From: Mycobacterium saskatchewanense
GTDB lineage: Bacteria > Actinomycetota > Actinomycetes > Mycobacteriales > Mycobacteriaceae
Length of the DNA: 64,000 bases
Direction: 5' to 3'
Assembly: GCF_010729105.1 (NCBI RefSeq)
Contig: NZ_AP022573.1
Location: 4,774,001 to 4,838,000, forward strand
Both the position numbers and the translations under genes were made by a program. This document shows, piece by piece, positions 26,482 through 37,593 of this stretch. Within the stretch, counting starts at the first letter, position 1; each line of letters begins with the position of its first letter. The notes beneath the pieces are model-generated. The model saw only the letters and a list, made by a program, of their open reading frames with translations. It was not told the origin of the DNA and did not search any database.

Positions 26482-27957
26482 CTATTCCGGGTTCGGGATT
26501 CCCGCGCCCGCCGGCGGATCCTGCAGCGGCAGCAGCACAATGAACCGCGTATCGCCGGGGACCGACTCCACCCGCAGATCGCCGCGGTGCTTCTTGACGA
26601 TGATGTTCCACGCCAAGTCCAGCCCGAGGCCGGTGCCCTCGCCGACCGGCTTGGTGGTGAAGAACGGCTCGAAGATTCGCTCGCGCACCTCGTCGGGGAT
26701 TCCGGGCCCGGTATCGCAGATCTCGACCCGGACCATCTTTTCGCCCTCCCGGCAGGTGCGGATTGTCAGCGTCCCATCCCGATCGCGCATCGCCGCGATC
26801 GCGTTGTCGATGATGTTTGTCCATACCTGGTTGAGATCGCCCGGGTAGCAAGGTATTTCGGGAATCGACCGGTCCAGCTCCTTGACCACCGTGATGCCGG
26901 CGTCCCTGCCCAACCGGTCGGCGAACATGACCAGTGTGCTGCGCAGCAGGTCGTGCAGGTCAGCGACCTGGAAGGGGGCCCGGTCCATCTGGGAGTACTG
27001 CTTGGCGTCGGCGACCAGCGCCGAGATCCGCTTGCTCGCCTCCAGGACCTGGTTCAGCAGCAGCTCGCCCTCGACGGTGTAGGTCAGCCAGCGGATGGCC
27101 TTCTCCAGCGACGTCGACGCCCCGAGCTCCTCGGTCGCCGCGGCGATCCGCTCCAGCCAGTCGGTGTCGATGCCGCCCTCGACGAAGGTCGGCGCGATGT
27201 CCCAGCCGCCGTCGATGCCGTGGTCCTCGAGCCATTCGCCGACGGCGTCCTCGAGGTCCGTCGTCTCGATCGCGGTCAGGTTCATCGAGGCAGACTTGGC
27301 GACCTGGCCCGCGACCTGTTCCTGCAGGCGCACCAGCGCCTGCAACGCCTCCGGTGTGACGGTCCCGTCGGCCAGCATGGCCAGCTTCTGGCGCATGCCG
27401 GCGACCCGCTGTCGCAGTTCCGACGCGGCGCGGACGGTGGCGGCGGCGGGGTTGTTCAGCTGATGGGTCAGCCCGGCGGACAACTGGCCGAGCGCCAGGA
27501 GCTTCTCCCGGTTGTCGATGATCCGGCGAGTCCGTTCGAGGCCGACGGCCATGCCGTCGAGCAGGTGGACGGCCATCGGAAACTGGTCCTTCATGAAATG
27601 GGCGAACGCCGGCGCGTCGAGCACGAAGAACCGCGACGGCTTCGTGACGTGCACCGTCGCGTCGTAGCTCTGATCTTGCGGCTGACCGGTGAACGCCCGC
27701 CACGCGCCGCAGTACACCCCGCGCTGTGACGTCCGGTTGGTCTCGATGTCCTGGCCGCCGGAGCGCTTCGACATCACCAGTTCGCCCTCCATCAGGACGT
27801 ACAAGCAGGTGGCCGGTTCACCCTCGACGCAGATAGGGCCCGGCTGGTAGGTGTCCACGTGCCCGCTGGCGCACAACATCGCCAGCTGCTGGTCGGTGAG
27901 CGCCTCGAAAAGGAACAGGCTGCGCAGCTCGTCGGGCTCGCACGGGGCGTCGGTCAC
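26482..27957 (-). CDS. Soluble sensor histidine kinase with cyclic-nucleotide-binding-like domain
   Basis: A 491-residue kinase without membrane segments. Residues 10-125 form a cNMP-binding (CAP-type) fold: LFLFEALTDQQLAMLCASG, YQPGPICVEGEPATCLYVLM, and YCGAWRAF. The H-box is ALGQLSAGLTHQLNNPAAA, with phosphoacceptor His165 followed by Gln instead of Glu. A Gly-poor linker of about 150 residues leads to the HATPase: NQVWTNIIDNAIAAM, DTGPGIPDEV, FEPFFTTKP and GTGLGLDLAWNI. Its GTG start overlaps the stop of the response-regulator gene by 4 nt. It therefore probably phosphorylates that fused regulator. The ligand of the sensor domain is unknown; a classical Glu-Arg cAMP pair was not seen. Confidence 0.88.
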   Translation of the reverse strand: MTDAPCEPDELRSLFLFEALTDQQLAMLCASGHVDTYQPGPICVEGEPATCLYVLMEGELVMSKRSGGQDIETNRTSQRGVYCGAWRAFTGQPQDQSYDATVHVTKPSRFFVLDAPAFAHFMKDQFPMAVHLLDGMAVGLERTRRIIDNREKLLALGQLSAGLTHQLNNPAAATVRAASELRQRVAGMRQKLAMLADGTVTPEALQALVRLQEQVAGQVAKSASMNLTAIETTDLEDAVGEWLEDHGIDGGWDIAPTFVEGGIDTDWLERIAAATEELGASTSLEKAIRWLTYTVEGELLLNQVLEASKRISALVADAKQYSQMDRAPFQVADLHDLLRSTLVMFADRLGRDAGITVVKELDRSIPEIPCYPGDLNQVWTNIIDNAIAAMRDRDGTLTIRTCREGEKMVRVEICDTGPGIPDEVRERIFEPFFTTKPVGEGTGLGLDLAWNIIVKKHRGDLRVESVPGDTRFIVLLPLQDPPAGAGIPNPE

Positions 27958-29648
27958 GATTCGGCCAGGTAGCGGTGCACCAGCATGACGGCCATCGATC
28001 CCTCGCCGACCGCCGCGGCGACACGCTTGGCGGACTCGGCCCGCACGTCGCCGGTGGCGAACACCCCGGGGACGCTGGTCTCCAGGTGGTGCGGGGGGCG
28101 GTCCAACGTCCAGCCGCAGACGTTGCGCAGGTCCGGTCCGGTGAGGACGAAGCCGTGGCTGTCGCGGGCCAGCACACCGTCGAGCCACTCGGTACGCGGC
28201 GCGGCGCCGATGAAGATGAACATCCGCGCGCAGGTGACGTCCTCGGTCTCACCGGTCTTGTTGTCGACCAGGGTGAGCCGCTCGAGATGGTCGTCCCCGA
28301 CGGCGCGCCGCACCTCGGTGCACGTGCGCACGGTGATGTTGGGCCGCTGCCGAATCTGCTGGATGAGGTAGTAGGACATCGAGGCGTCCAGCGACGGGGC
28401 GCGCACCGCGATGGTCACCGACTTGGCCTCGCGCGACAGGTACATCGCGGCCTGGCCGGCGGAGTTGGCCCCGCCGACCACGTAGACCTCCTCGCCCGCG
28501 CATTCCGACGCGATGGAGACGGCCGCCCCGTAGTAGACGCCACGCCCGGTCAGCTCCCCGCAGCCCTCCGCCGGCAGCTGGCGGTACGCCACGCCGGTGG
28601 CCAGGATCACCGCGTGCGCGTCGATGGAGCCGCCGTCGGCGAATCGCACCGTGCGTTTGGGGCCGTTGACCTCCAGCGCCGTGGCGGTGCGGGCGGTGAT
28701 CAGTTCGGCCCCGAACTTCTCGGCCTGCCGCCGCGCCCGGTCGGCCAGCTGGCCGCCCGACACCCCGTCGGGGAAGCCCAGATAGTTCTCGATGCGTGAG
28801 CTCTGGCCCGCCTGACCGCCCGTCGCCGTGCGCTCGATGAGCACCGTGCGCAGCCCCTCCGACGCCCCGTACACGGCGGCAGCCAGGCCCGCAGGCCCGC
28901 CGCCGATCACGATGAGGTCGTAGAACTCCTGCGACGGCGTGGTGGTCAGGCCCAGGGTGTCGGCCAGCTGCGCGTCGGTGGGCTCGACCAGGGTGTCGCC
29001 GCGTTCGGTGACGACGATGGGCAGCCGCATGCCGTCCTCGCCGGCGGCCTTGAGCAAGCGCTGGCCGTCGGGGTCGTCGGCCATGAACCACGAGTAGTGC
29101 AGCCCATTGCGTGCCAGGAAGTCGCGCACCTGCCAGGACCGCTGCGACCAGCGGTGGCCGATCACCTTGGTGTGCGGGATCGGGTGTTCCGGCGCCGCGC
29201 GCCAGGCGTCCAGCAAGGCGTCGATGACCGGGTAGAACTTCTCCTGTGGCGGGTCCCACGGCTTGAGCAGGTAGTGGTCCAGGTCGACGACGTTGATCGC
29301 GTCGATGGCGGCGTGGGTGTCGGCGTACGCGGTGAGCAGCACCCGGCGCGCGGCCGGGTAGAGGTCCATCGCCCGTTCGAGGAACTCGATGCCGCTCATC
29401 TCCGGCATCCGGTAGTCGGCGATCAGCACCGCGACGGTCTCGCCGCGCAGCTTCAGCTCCTTGAGCGTCTCCAGGGCGTCGGGGCCCGACTCGGTGCGCA
29501 CGATCCGGTGCTTGTCGCCATACTGGCGGCGCAGGTCCCGCGCGACCGCCCGCGAGACCGAGGGATCGTCGTCGACGGTCAGCAGGACCGGCCTGCGAGG
29601 TTGAGAAGCTGGGCCGTCAGGACTGGCGGAACTAGTCATCGACGTCAA
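27954..29648 (-). CDS. Response regulator fused to thioredoxin-reductase-like flavoprotein lacking CxxC
   Basis: A 564-residue three-part protein. Residues 20-150 are a receiver domain: acidic pair in VDDDPS, phosphoacceptor Asp78 in [12 protein letters not shown] and Lys129 in YLLKPWDPP. Residues 155-235 look like a thioredoxin/glutaredoxin fold ([20 protein letters not shown]) without its CxxC. Residues 243-555 are a thioredoxin-reductase fold: FAD motif [29 protein letters not shown] motif [14 protein letters not shown] and [12 protein letters not shown]. Where reductases have a CATC-type disulfide (about residue 373) this protein has [10 protein letters not shown]. It cannot reduce thioredoxin by the classic route. 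There is no DNA-binding domain. It is coupled to the kinase by a GTGA overlap. Confidence 0.9.
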
Positions 29649-29909
29649 GTATGCCCTCGTCAGGGCGCTGACGGCAGGTCGAAGCCGGCGATCACCCGGC
29701 CGCCGGATTTCGCCGACGCGATTTGGGTCAGGGGGCCTGACCGGGTATCGTGGAGCAGCGGTGCGTCATCCGCGCCGACTTCTTGCGTGCCCTGTCTTAG
29801 GAATTCCAGGAATTTCCTGCCCTTGGCTCACGTTTCTAGTCGGGCGAATGCTGCGCCGATACGGGCGCATAGAGACGAATACGAGACTGACGAGGATTCC
29901 GAAGGACTT

Positions 29910-30131
29910 ATGGCCAAGAAGGACGGTGCCATAGAGGTTGAGGGCCGCGTGGTGGAGCCCCTGCCCAATGCGATGTTCCGCATTGAGCTGGAGAACGGCC
30001 ACAAGGTGCTCGCCCACATCAGCGGCAAGATGCGGCAGCACTACATCCGCATCCTGCCCGAGGACCGGGTGGTGGTGGAGTTGTCTCCCTACGACCTGTC
30101 CCGGGGCCGCATCGTGTACCGCTACAAGTAA
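29910..30131 (+). CDS. infA: Translation initiation factor IF-1
   Basis: A 73-residue single OB-fold (S1-type) protein that occupies the ribosomal A site during initiation. The whole sequence is recognisable: [53 protein letters not shown]. The ATG at 29910 follows GGACTT and matches the universal N-terminus; the open frame upstream is not part of it. It is the first gene of infA-rpmJ-rpsM-rpsK-rpsD-rpoA-rplQ. The 260-bp gap to the divergent response-regulator gene must hold the operon promoter; no box is clear enough to name. Confidence 0.98.
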
Positions 30132-30182
30132 CGACAAGCCCGAACAACACCTACGAGTAGACAGAACAGGATCGAGACAGCC

Positions 30183-30296
30183 GTGAAGGTGAACCCGAGC
30201 GTCAAGCCCATCTGTGACAAGTGCAGGGTGATCCGTCGGCATGGGCGGGTCATGGTGATCTGCTCCGATCCGCGCCACAAGCAGCGTCAGGGCTGA
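30183..30296 (+). CDS. rpmJ: 50S ribosomal protein L36 (zinc-binding form)
   Basis: A 37-residue protein, [20 protein letters not shown] then [17 protein letters not shown]. It is the zinc-ribbon C+ version with ligands C11, C14, C27 and H32. Mycobacteria replace such proteins by zinc-free paralogs under zinc starvation, so this is the zinc-replete form. Start is a GTG at 30183. It sits 51 bp after infA. A 151-bp leader with a hairpin separates it from rpsM. Confidence 0.97.
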
Positions 30297-30341
30297 CTTT
30301 CGCCCAGCGCGCACAACTGAATGATGACCTCCCAGCACCAC

Positions 30342-30360
30342 TGAGTGAATACGTCACTCA
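30342..30360 (+). promoter_or_regulatory. Hairpin in the rpmJ-rpsM leader
   Basis: TGAGTGA-ATACG-TCACTCA, a perfect 7-bp stem with a 5-nt loop, lies in the otherwise gene-free 151 bp between rpmJ and rpsM, about 88 bp before the rpsM ATG. It is not followed by a T-run. It may be an RNA target for ribosomal-protein autoregulation or a processing site. Position-based inference. Confidence 0.45.
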
Positions 30361-30447
30361 TCCACGCCCGGACGGAGGCCGGGCCCCGATCAGATCGGGA
30401 ACGGGCTGGGAAAAGACCTCCGCTTAGAAAAAGAGGAAACGCCACCT

Positions 30448-30822
30448 ATGGCTCGACTAGTAGGCGTCGATCTGCCGCGTGACAAGCGGATGGAGATCGC
30501 GCTCACTTACATTTTCGGCGTCGGCCGGACCCGTTCCAACGAGATCCTGGAAGCGACGGGCATCGACAAGAACCTGCGCACCAGGGACCTGACCGACGAT
30601 CAGCTGACCCACCTGCGCGACTACATCGAAGCCAACCTGAAGGTCGAGGGTGACCTGCGCCGCGAGGTGCAGGCCGACATTCGTCGCAAAATCGAGATCG
30701 GCTGCTACCAGGGCCTGCGGCATCGCCGCGGGTTGCCGGTGCGCGGCCAGCGGACCAAGACCAACGCGCGGACCCGCAAGGGCCCCAAGCGCACCATCGC
30801 GGGCAAGAAGAAGGCCAGGTAG
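30448..30822 (+). CDS. rpsM: 30S ribosomal protein S13
   Basis: A 124-residue S13, head of the small subunit, contacting the P-site tRNA and the B1 bridges. [20 protein letters not shown] opens it; a helix-two-turn-helix [19 protein letters not shown] follows. The C-terminal basic tail is [20 protein letters not shown] then [17 protein letters not shown] after AAGAGGAAACG. Six bp separate it from rpsK. Confidence 0.98.
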   Translation: MARLVGVDLPRDKRMEIALTYIFGVGRTRSNEILEATGIDKNLRTRDLTDDQLTHLRDYIEANLKVEGDLRREVQADIRRKIEIGCYQGLRHRRGLPVRGQRTKTNARTRKGPKRTIAGKKKAR

Positions 30823-30828
30823 AACCCG

Positions 30829-31248
30829 ATGCCACCAGCAAAAAAGGCGCAGTCAAGCTCCCCTAAGAAGGGGCAGAAGACCCGCAAGCGGGAAAAGAAG
30901 AACATCCCGCACGGCGCGGCGCACATCAAGAGCACCTTCAACAACACCATCGTGAGCATCACCGATCCGCAGGGCAACGTCATCGCCTGGGCGTCGTCGG
31001 GTCACGTCGGCTTCAAGGGGTCCCGCAAGTCGACCCCGTTCGCCGCCCAGCTGGCCGCCGAGAACGCCGCCCGCAAGGCGCAGGAGCACGGTGTGCGCAA
31101 GGTCGACGTGTTCGTCAAGGGCCCGGGATCGGGCCGCGAGACCGCGATCCGCTCCCTGCAGGCGGCGGGCCTCGAGGTCGGCGCGATCTCCGACGTTACC
31201 CCCCAGCCGCACAACGGCTGCCGTCCGCCCAAGCGCAGAAGGGTCTAG
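30829..31248 (+). CDS. rpsK: 30S ribosomal protein S11
   Basis: A 139-residue S11 of the small-subunit platform. The Lys-rich N-terminal tail (about 30 residues) precedes the conserved [60 protein letters not shown] and [16 protein letters not shown] at 30829, 6 bp after rpsM, and rpsD follows after 13 bp. Confidence 0.98.
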   Translation: MPPAKKAQSSSPKKGQKTRKREKKNIPHGAAHIKSTFNNTIVSITDPQGNVIAWASSGHVGFKGSRKSTPFAAQLAAENAARKAQEHGVRKVDVFVKGPGSGRETAIRSLQAAGLEVGAISDVTPQPHNGCRPPKRRRV

Positions 31249-31261
31249 GAGGACACCAATC

Positions 31262-32985
<1,724 letters not shown>

Positions 32986-33102
32986 CGGCCGTACGGTGAC
33001 GATGCGGCCGTGCAGCGGCCGCTGAGGAACCGGACACCTCTAACAGAAGTCCGTCCCGGCCCTACCTGATACGGGGGTCGGCCCCACTTAGGAGATAGTG
33101 CA

Positions 33103-33684
33103 ATGCCCAAGCCCACCAAGGGCCCTCGCCTCGGCGGGTCGTCTTCGCACCAGAAGGCGCTGCTGGCCAACCTCGCCACGTCGCTGTTCGAGCACAACCA
33201 GATCAAGACGACCGAGCCGAAGGCGCGGGCGCTGCGGCCGTATGCGGAAAAGCTGATCACGCATGCGAAGAAGGGCACGCTGCACAACCGTCGCGAGGTG
33301 CTGAAGAAGATCCGGGACAAGGACGTCGTGCACAAGCTGTTCGACGAGATCGGGCCGTTCTTCGCCGACCGCAACGGCGGTTACACCCGGATCGTCAAGG
33401 TGGAGCCGCGCAAGGGCGACAACGCACCGATGGCCGTGATCCAGCTGGTGCTGGAGAAGACGGTGACGTCGGAGGCCGAGCGAGCCCGTCGGGTGAAGTC
33501 GTCCAAGAAGGCCGCCCCCGAGGCGGCCGCGGCCGCACCGCAGGCCGCCGTCGAGCCCGAAGCGGTGGACGATTCAAGCCTCGGCGAGGCCCCGGAAGCG
33601 GTCGAGGACGCGCCCGAGGCCGCCGCGGCCGCGCCGCAGGCTGCGGTCGAGGCCACCGAGCCCGAAGAGGCCACCGAGGATTAG
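33103..33684 (+). CDS. rplQ: 50S ribosomal protein L17 with Ala/Glu-rich repeat tail
   Basis: A 193-residue L17. The conserved core (residues 1-125) begins [20 protein letters not shown] and includes [20 protein letters not shown] and [22 protein letters not shown]-terminal extension of about 65 residues is rich in Ala, Pro and Glu; the segment [13 protein letters not shown] occurs twice (near 33517 and 33613). The extension is longer than in M. tuberculosis (180 residues in total there). ATG after TAGGAGATAGTGC. The truA reading frame overlaps its 3' end. Confidence 0.97.
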   Translation: MPKPTKGPRLGGSSSHQKALLANLATSLFEHNQIKTTEPKARALRPYAEKLITHAKKGTLHNRREVLKKIRDKDVVHKLFDEIGPFFADRNGGYTRIVKVEPRKGDNAPMAVIQLVLEKTVTSEAERARRVKSSKKAAPEAAAAAPQAAVEPEAVDDSSLGEAPEAVEDAPEAAAAAPQAAVEATEPEEATED

Positions 33685-34528
33685 TGAGATCGTCCGTCTG
33701 CGGCTGGACATCGCCTACGACGGAACCGATTTCGCCGGCTGGGCCGCTCAGGCGGGCCAGCGCACCGTGGCCGGTGTGCTCGACGAGGCGTTGACGACTG
33801 TGTTCCGCACACCGGTTCGCCTGCGCGCGGCCGGGCGCACCGACGCCGGGGTCCACGCCACGGGGCAGGTGGCCCATCTGGACGTGCCCGTCGACGCGGT
33901 GGCGAACGCCTACTCGCGGTCGCCACGCGTTGGCGATCCCGAATTCCTGCCGCTGCTGCGCCGCCTCGGGCGGTTCTTACCCACCGAGGTCCGCGTGTTG
34001 CGAATCGCCCGCGCCCCAGCCGGTTTCGACGCGCGGTTCTCGGCGCTGCGGCGTCATTACGTCTACCGGCTGTCGACGGCGCCCTACGGGGTCGAGCCGC
34101 AGCGGGCGCGGTACGTCACCGCCTGGCCGCGCGACCTCGACGTGGACGCGATGAACACCGCGGCGCGGGACCTGTTGGGGTTGCACGACTTCGCCGCGTT
34201 CTGCCGACAGCGCGAGGGTGCCACCACGATCCGGGACCTGCAGCGGCTGGACTGGACGCGCGTCGGCCACCTCGTCACCGCGCACGTCAGCGCCGACGCG
34301 TTCTGCTGGTCGATGGTGCGGTCGCTGGTCGGCGCGCTGCTGGCGGTCGGAGAACACCGGCGCCCGGCCTCGTGGTGCGCCGAATTGCTCTCGGCGACCG
34401 AACGTTCCAGCGACTTCGCGGCGGCACCCGCGCACGGGCTCACCCTCGTCGGCGTCGACTACCCGCCGGACGACCAGCTGGCCGCGCGAAATGTCATCAC
34501 CCGGGACCTCCGAACTCGTGGGTCCTAG
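33680..34528 (+). CDS. truA: tRNA pseudouridine(38-40) synthase, non-standard start
   Basis: TruA modifies U38-40 in tRNA anticodon arms. The catalytic Asp is in [20 protein letters not shown], and [32 protein letters not shown] and [20 protein letters not shown] are family blocks. The first beta-strand, [20 protein letters not shown] (from 33692), is required by the fold but lies upstream of the first ATG/GTG in this frame (GTG 33767). Between the preceding in-frame stop (33494-33496) and 33767 I see no ATG, GTG or TTG. The start given here is ATT 33680, overlapping the rplQ stop; CTG or ATC codons nearby are alternatives. A GTG at 33684 is out of frame, so a small indel is possible. Confidence 0.85.
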   Translation: MSEIVRLRLDIAYDGTDFAGWAAQAGQRTVAGVLDEALTTVFRTPVRLRAAGRTDAGVHATGQVAHLDVPVDAVANAYSRSPRVGDPEFLPLLRRLGRFLPTEVRVLRIARAPAGFDARFSALRRHYVYRLSTAPYGVEPQRARYVTAWPRDLDVDAMNTAARDLLGLHDFAAFCRQREGATTIRDLQRLDWTRVGHLVTAHVSADAFCWSMVRSLVGALLAVGEHRRPASWCAELLSATERSSDFAAAPAHGLTLVGVDYPPDDQLAARNVITRDLRTRGS

Positions 34529-35160
34529 ACCTTGCCTGCGACGAATCTCGCGGCCTGGCTGGTCAGCCCCGGCACGTAGCCCAGGTGCGCCTTCCACTGA
34601 TTGCCGTCGGAGCAGATCGGGTCGCCCTGATTGCACAGGTCGATGGTCTTGCCGTCGAAGTTCGGGGTGAGCACGCTCATCAGGCCGCCCGCGCGGGCCG
34701 ACGGGTTGCCGAACAGGGCCACCGCGGCGACATGGTCGGCGGCGTCCGGTGGCAGCGGGTCGCGAAATCCCAGGCCGGGCAAAGGGGCTGCCGTGACGAT
34801 GTCCATGACGGCCGCTCCCTGCGAGTAGCCGCCGAGGACGAGTTTGGTGTTGGGGCAGTTGTTGGCCATCTGCTGCACATGGTTGCTTGCGTCGTTGGCG
34901 CCGTCCGCGGCGGCCAGGAAGTCCTTGTTCGCCGGATAGTTCACCCCATACGACCCGACGCTTTTGCCGGTCTGCTGGCGCAGCGAACTGACGAAGGCCC
35001 CGCCGACCTTCCCGACACCGGGCGGCTCGTCGGTTCCCCTGGCGAAGACCACCTCGACGCCGGGGCAGGACGCCAAGGCGCGCGGAAGCACTTGGGGAGC
35101 AACCAATAACGAGGCACCGACCAGCAATCCGGCGCCCAACGTCAATGGAATAAGCCTCAC
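34525..35160 (-). CDS. Cutinase-family secreted esterase/lipase
   Basis: A 211-residue alpha/beta hydrolase with a signal peptide ([20 protein letters not shown], cleavage near ALA-SCPG). Cutinase features: [20 protein letters not shown], nucleophile Ser in [16 protein letters not shown], and C-terminal [17 protein letters not shown] with Asp and His; four cysteines for two disulfides. Position between truA and another cutinase gene matches Cut4 (Rv3452), an extracellular phospholipase/esterase. Its stop overlaps the convergent truA stop by 4 nt. Confidence 0.9.
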   Translation of the reverse strand: MRLIPLTLGAGLLVGASLLVAPQVLPRALASCPGVEVVFARGTDEPPGVGKVGGAFVSSLRQQTGKSVGSYGVNYPANKDFLAAADGANDASNHVQQMANNCPNTKLVLGGYSQGAAVMDIVTAAPLPGLGFRDPLPPDAADHVAAVALFGNPSARAGGLMSVLTPNFDGKTIDLCNQGDPICSDGNQWKAHLGYVPGLTSQAARFVAGKV

Positions 35161-35202
35161 ACCACGATGTTAGGGGCGGGTTGATATCGCGCCGGTAACG
35201 AT

Positions 35203-36105
35203 TCAGACGAGAGGAGCTTGCGGCGACACCGCGCCCGGGGCGTCCGGCGCGGGCGCGGGGCCGGTCCCCCCGTGGATCGACGGCGGCGATCCGGGGGGCG
35301 TCTGCCCGTACATCGGTGAGGGTTGCCCGCCGGGCTGCATCGGGCCGGGCGCCTGTGGCGCTCCGAAGCCGGGCACCTGCTGGCCCGAGCCGGCCAGCAG
35401 CTTGGACGCCACGAACGCGGCGGCCTGGGTGGTGTAGACGGGGACGTACCCCTCGGTATGCCCGCTCCACTCGTTGCCGGAGCCCGCGTGGCAGATCGGG
35501 TCGGTGGGGTTGCAGAGGTCGATAGCCTTGGAGCCGAGCAGCGCGCTCGCCGTCGGCAGCGCGCCGCCGGCGCGGTCGGCGACGTCGCCGAAGGTGGCGA
35601 CGGCCGCGATGTTGCTCGCGTACTGCGGCGGCAGTGAGTTGCCCCAGTTGATGCCGCCGATCGGGACGCCGGCCACGATGTCCATCACCGACGCGCCCTG
35701 GGAGTACCCGCCCAGCACGATCTTGGTGTTCGGGCAGGTTTCCACGCTCTTCTTGACGCGGTCGATGGTGTCGTTGGCGCCGTCACCGCCGTGCAGCTGC
35801 AGCTTGCTGGCGGCGTAGTTGACCCCGTACGGCAGGATGTTCAGGCCGCCGGTCTGCTGGCGCAGCGAGTCGACAAAGGCGTCACCGACGCGGCCGAGAC
35901 CGGGGGGCTCGTTGGTGCCGCGGGCGAAGATGACCTCGACGTCCGGGCAGTCGAAGGCCGACGCGACCGGGGCGGCGGTGGGGTTGACGAGGGTGACGGC
36001 GGCGGCGACGAACGCGGCGCCGGCGAGGCCGGCCCAGCGACCCGCTGACCGTGCCGCACCCCCTTGCGGGCCCCCCCATGGGCCACGTGTCCGCTGAAGA
36101 ATCAC
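35203..36105 (-). CDS. Cutinase-family secreted esterase with Pro-rich tail
   Basis: A 300-residue paralog of the adjacent cutinase. A signal peptide ([19 protein letters not shown]) precedes the cutinase core: [39 protein letters not shown] with the nucleophile, and [20 protein letters not shown] with Asp and His. About 65 Pro/Gly-rich residues follow (from [19 protein letters not shown]). Position next to eccB4 matches Cut3 (Rv3451), which is shorter (262 residues). It is 42 bp upstream of the other cutinase and transcribed with it. The divergent eccB4 gene starts 120 bp away. Confidence 0.9.
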   Translation of the reverse strand: MILQRTRGPWGGPQGGAARSAGRWAGLAGAAFVAAAVTLVNPTAAPVASAFDCPDVEVIFARGTNEPPGLGRVGDAFVDSLRQQTGGLNILPYGVNYAASKLQLHGGDGANDTIDRVKKSVETCPNTKIVLGGYSQGASVMDIVAGVPIGGINWGNSLPPQYASNIAAVATFGDVADRAGGALPTASALLGSKAIDLCNPTDPICHAGSGNEWSGHTEGYVPVYTTQAAAFVASKLLAGSGQQVPGFGAPQAPGPMQPGGQPSPMYGQTPPGSPPSIHGGTGPAPAPDAPGAVSPQAPLV

Positions 36106-36225
36106 CCCAAAAGCTTAACCGCAGTCGGCGGCGACCGAAAATCCTCTGACCTGTGGATAAGCGGCGTGACGCCGGCCGGGAGCGGTTTAGCGTGGGCAAA
36201 AGCCACGCCGGCGTCAGGGGGTGCA

Positions 36226-37593
36226 GTGCCGCGCCACCCGACCACCCGGCTCCAGACCAGCGGTTACCGGTTCCTGCTGCGCCGGCTCGAAAGCGCGTTG
36301 CTGACCGGTGACGTCGACCCGCCCGCCGCCCGACTGCGCGCGCACTCGGCGGCGCTGGCCGTCGGGTGCGTGCTCACGGCCGTCGCCACGGTCGGGTGTG
36401 CGGCGCTGGCCCTGCTGCGGCCGCAGCCGGCTCTCGATCAAGCCCGGATCGTGATCGCTTCGGAGTCCGGGGCCCTGTACGTGCGGGTGGGCGACACGTG
36501 GCACCCGGCGCTGAACCTGGCCTCGGCGCGGTTGGTCGCGGCGACACCCGCCAATCCGCAGCCGGTCCGCGAGTCCGACCTGGCCCGCGCCAAACGCGGT
36601 CCCGCGGTGGGCATCCCGGGCGCGCCCCAGACACTCGGGAGGCCGCTGTCCGCCGACGAGTCGGCCTGGACGATGTGCGACGCCGACGCCGCGCGCGAGA
36701 CGACGGTCGTCGCCGGACCGGTCGAGGGTGAATCGGCCCGCCGCCTGGCCCCCGACGCGGCCGCCCTCGTCGCCCCCGCCTCCGGATCGCCGGCCTACCT
36801 GCTCTACAACGGGCAGCGCGCCGTGGTGGACCTGACCGACGCCGCGGTGCTGCGCGCGCTTCGGCTCGAGGGCCGCGCGCCGCGATTGGTCTCGCGGTGG
36901 TTGCTGACCGCGATCCCGGAGGCGCCGCCGATCGCGGCGCCGCCGGTCCGCAACGCGGGCGGGCCGGCCGCCGGACTGCCGGGGTTTGCGGTGGGCAGCG
37001 TGCTGCGCATCGCCCGCACCGACGGTGACGAGTATTACGCGGTCCTCGCCGACGGGGTGCAGCGCATCGGGCGGGTGGCGGCCGACCTCCTGCGCTTCGG
37101 CGACTCGCGGGGCACCGCGCGCCCCGTCACGGTGGCGCCCGACGCCATCAGGGCCGCGCCGGTCCTCGACACGTTGCCGGTGGCGGGCTTCCCCGACCGC
37201 GCGCCCACGCTGGTGGACGGGCGCGTCCTCTGCGCGTACTGGGGTCCGTCCGGGGCGCAGATCCTGGCGGGAGGCGCGCTGCCGCTCCCGCCTGGCCGGG
37301 CCCCGGCCGCGCTGGCGCAGGCCGATGGTGTCGGTCCCGCGCTGGACGCCGTCTCTCTGCCCCCGGGCCGCAGCGCGTATGTCCGACCGGATGGGCCGGC
37401 GGGCACGCGCTACCTCGTCACCGATGCGGGCGTGCGGTTCCCGGTGCACGACGACGACGCCGCTCGCGACCTCGGCCTTCCGGCGGCCGTCCCGGCGCCG
37501 TGGCCCGTGTTGGGCGCGCTGCCGTCCGGGCCGGAACTGAGCCGGGAGAAGGCGTCAGTGGCCCGGGACGTCGTCGTCGCGGGGTCGCCGTAA
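36226..37593 (+). CDS. eccB4: ESX-4 core component EccB4
   Basis: A 455-residue subunit of the ESX-4 type VII secretion membrane complex. It starts PRHPTTRLQTSGYRFLLRRL, the usual EccB N-terminus, has one transmembrane helix at about residues 44-63 (LAVGCVLTAVATVGCAALAL), and a large periplasmic part with repeats (VGDTWHPALNLASARLV; YLVTDAGVRFPV). GTG at 36226 after an AGGGGG site; the frame extends upstream without similarity. M. tuberculosis EccB4 (Rv3450c) has 470 residues. The last 39 bp overlap the convergent mycP4 gene. Confidence 0.93.
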   Translation: MPRHPTTRLQTSGYRFLLRRLESALLTGDVDPPAARLRAHSAALAVGCVLTAVATVGCAALALLRPQPALDQARIVIASESGALYVRVGDTWHPALNLASARLVAATPANPQPVRESDLARAKRGPAVGIPGAPQTLGRPLSADESAWTMCDADAARETTVVAGPVEGESARRLAPDAAALVAPASGSPAYLLYNGQRAVVDLTDAAVLRALRLEGRAPRLVSRWLLTAIPEAPPIAAPPVRNAGGPAAGLPGFAVGSVLRIARTDGDEYYAVLADGVQRIGRVAADLLRFGDSRGTARPVTVAPDAIRAAPVLDTLPVAGFPDRAPTLVDGRVLCAYWGPSGAQILAGGALPLPPGRAPAALAQADGVGPALDAVSLPPGRSAYVRPDGPAGTRYLVTDAGVRFPVHDDDAARDLGLPAAVPAPWPVLGALPSGPELSREKASVARDVVVAGSP

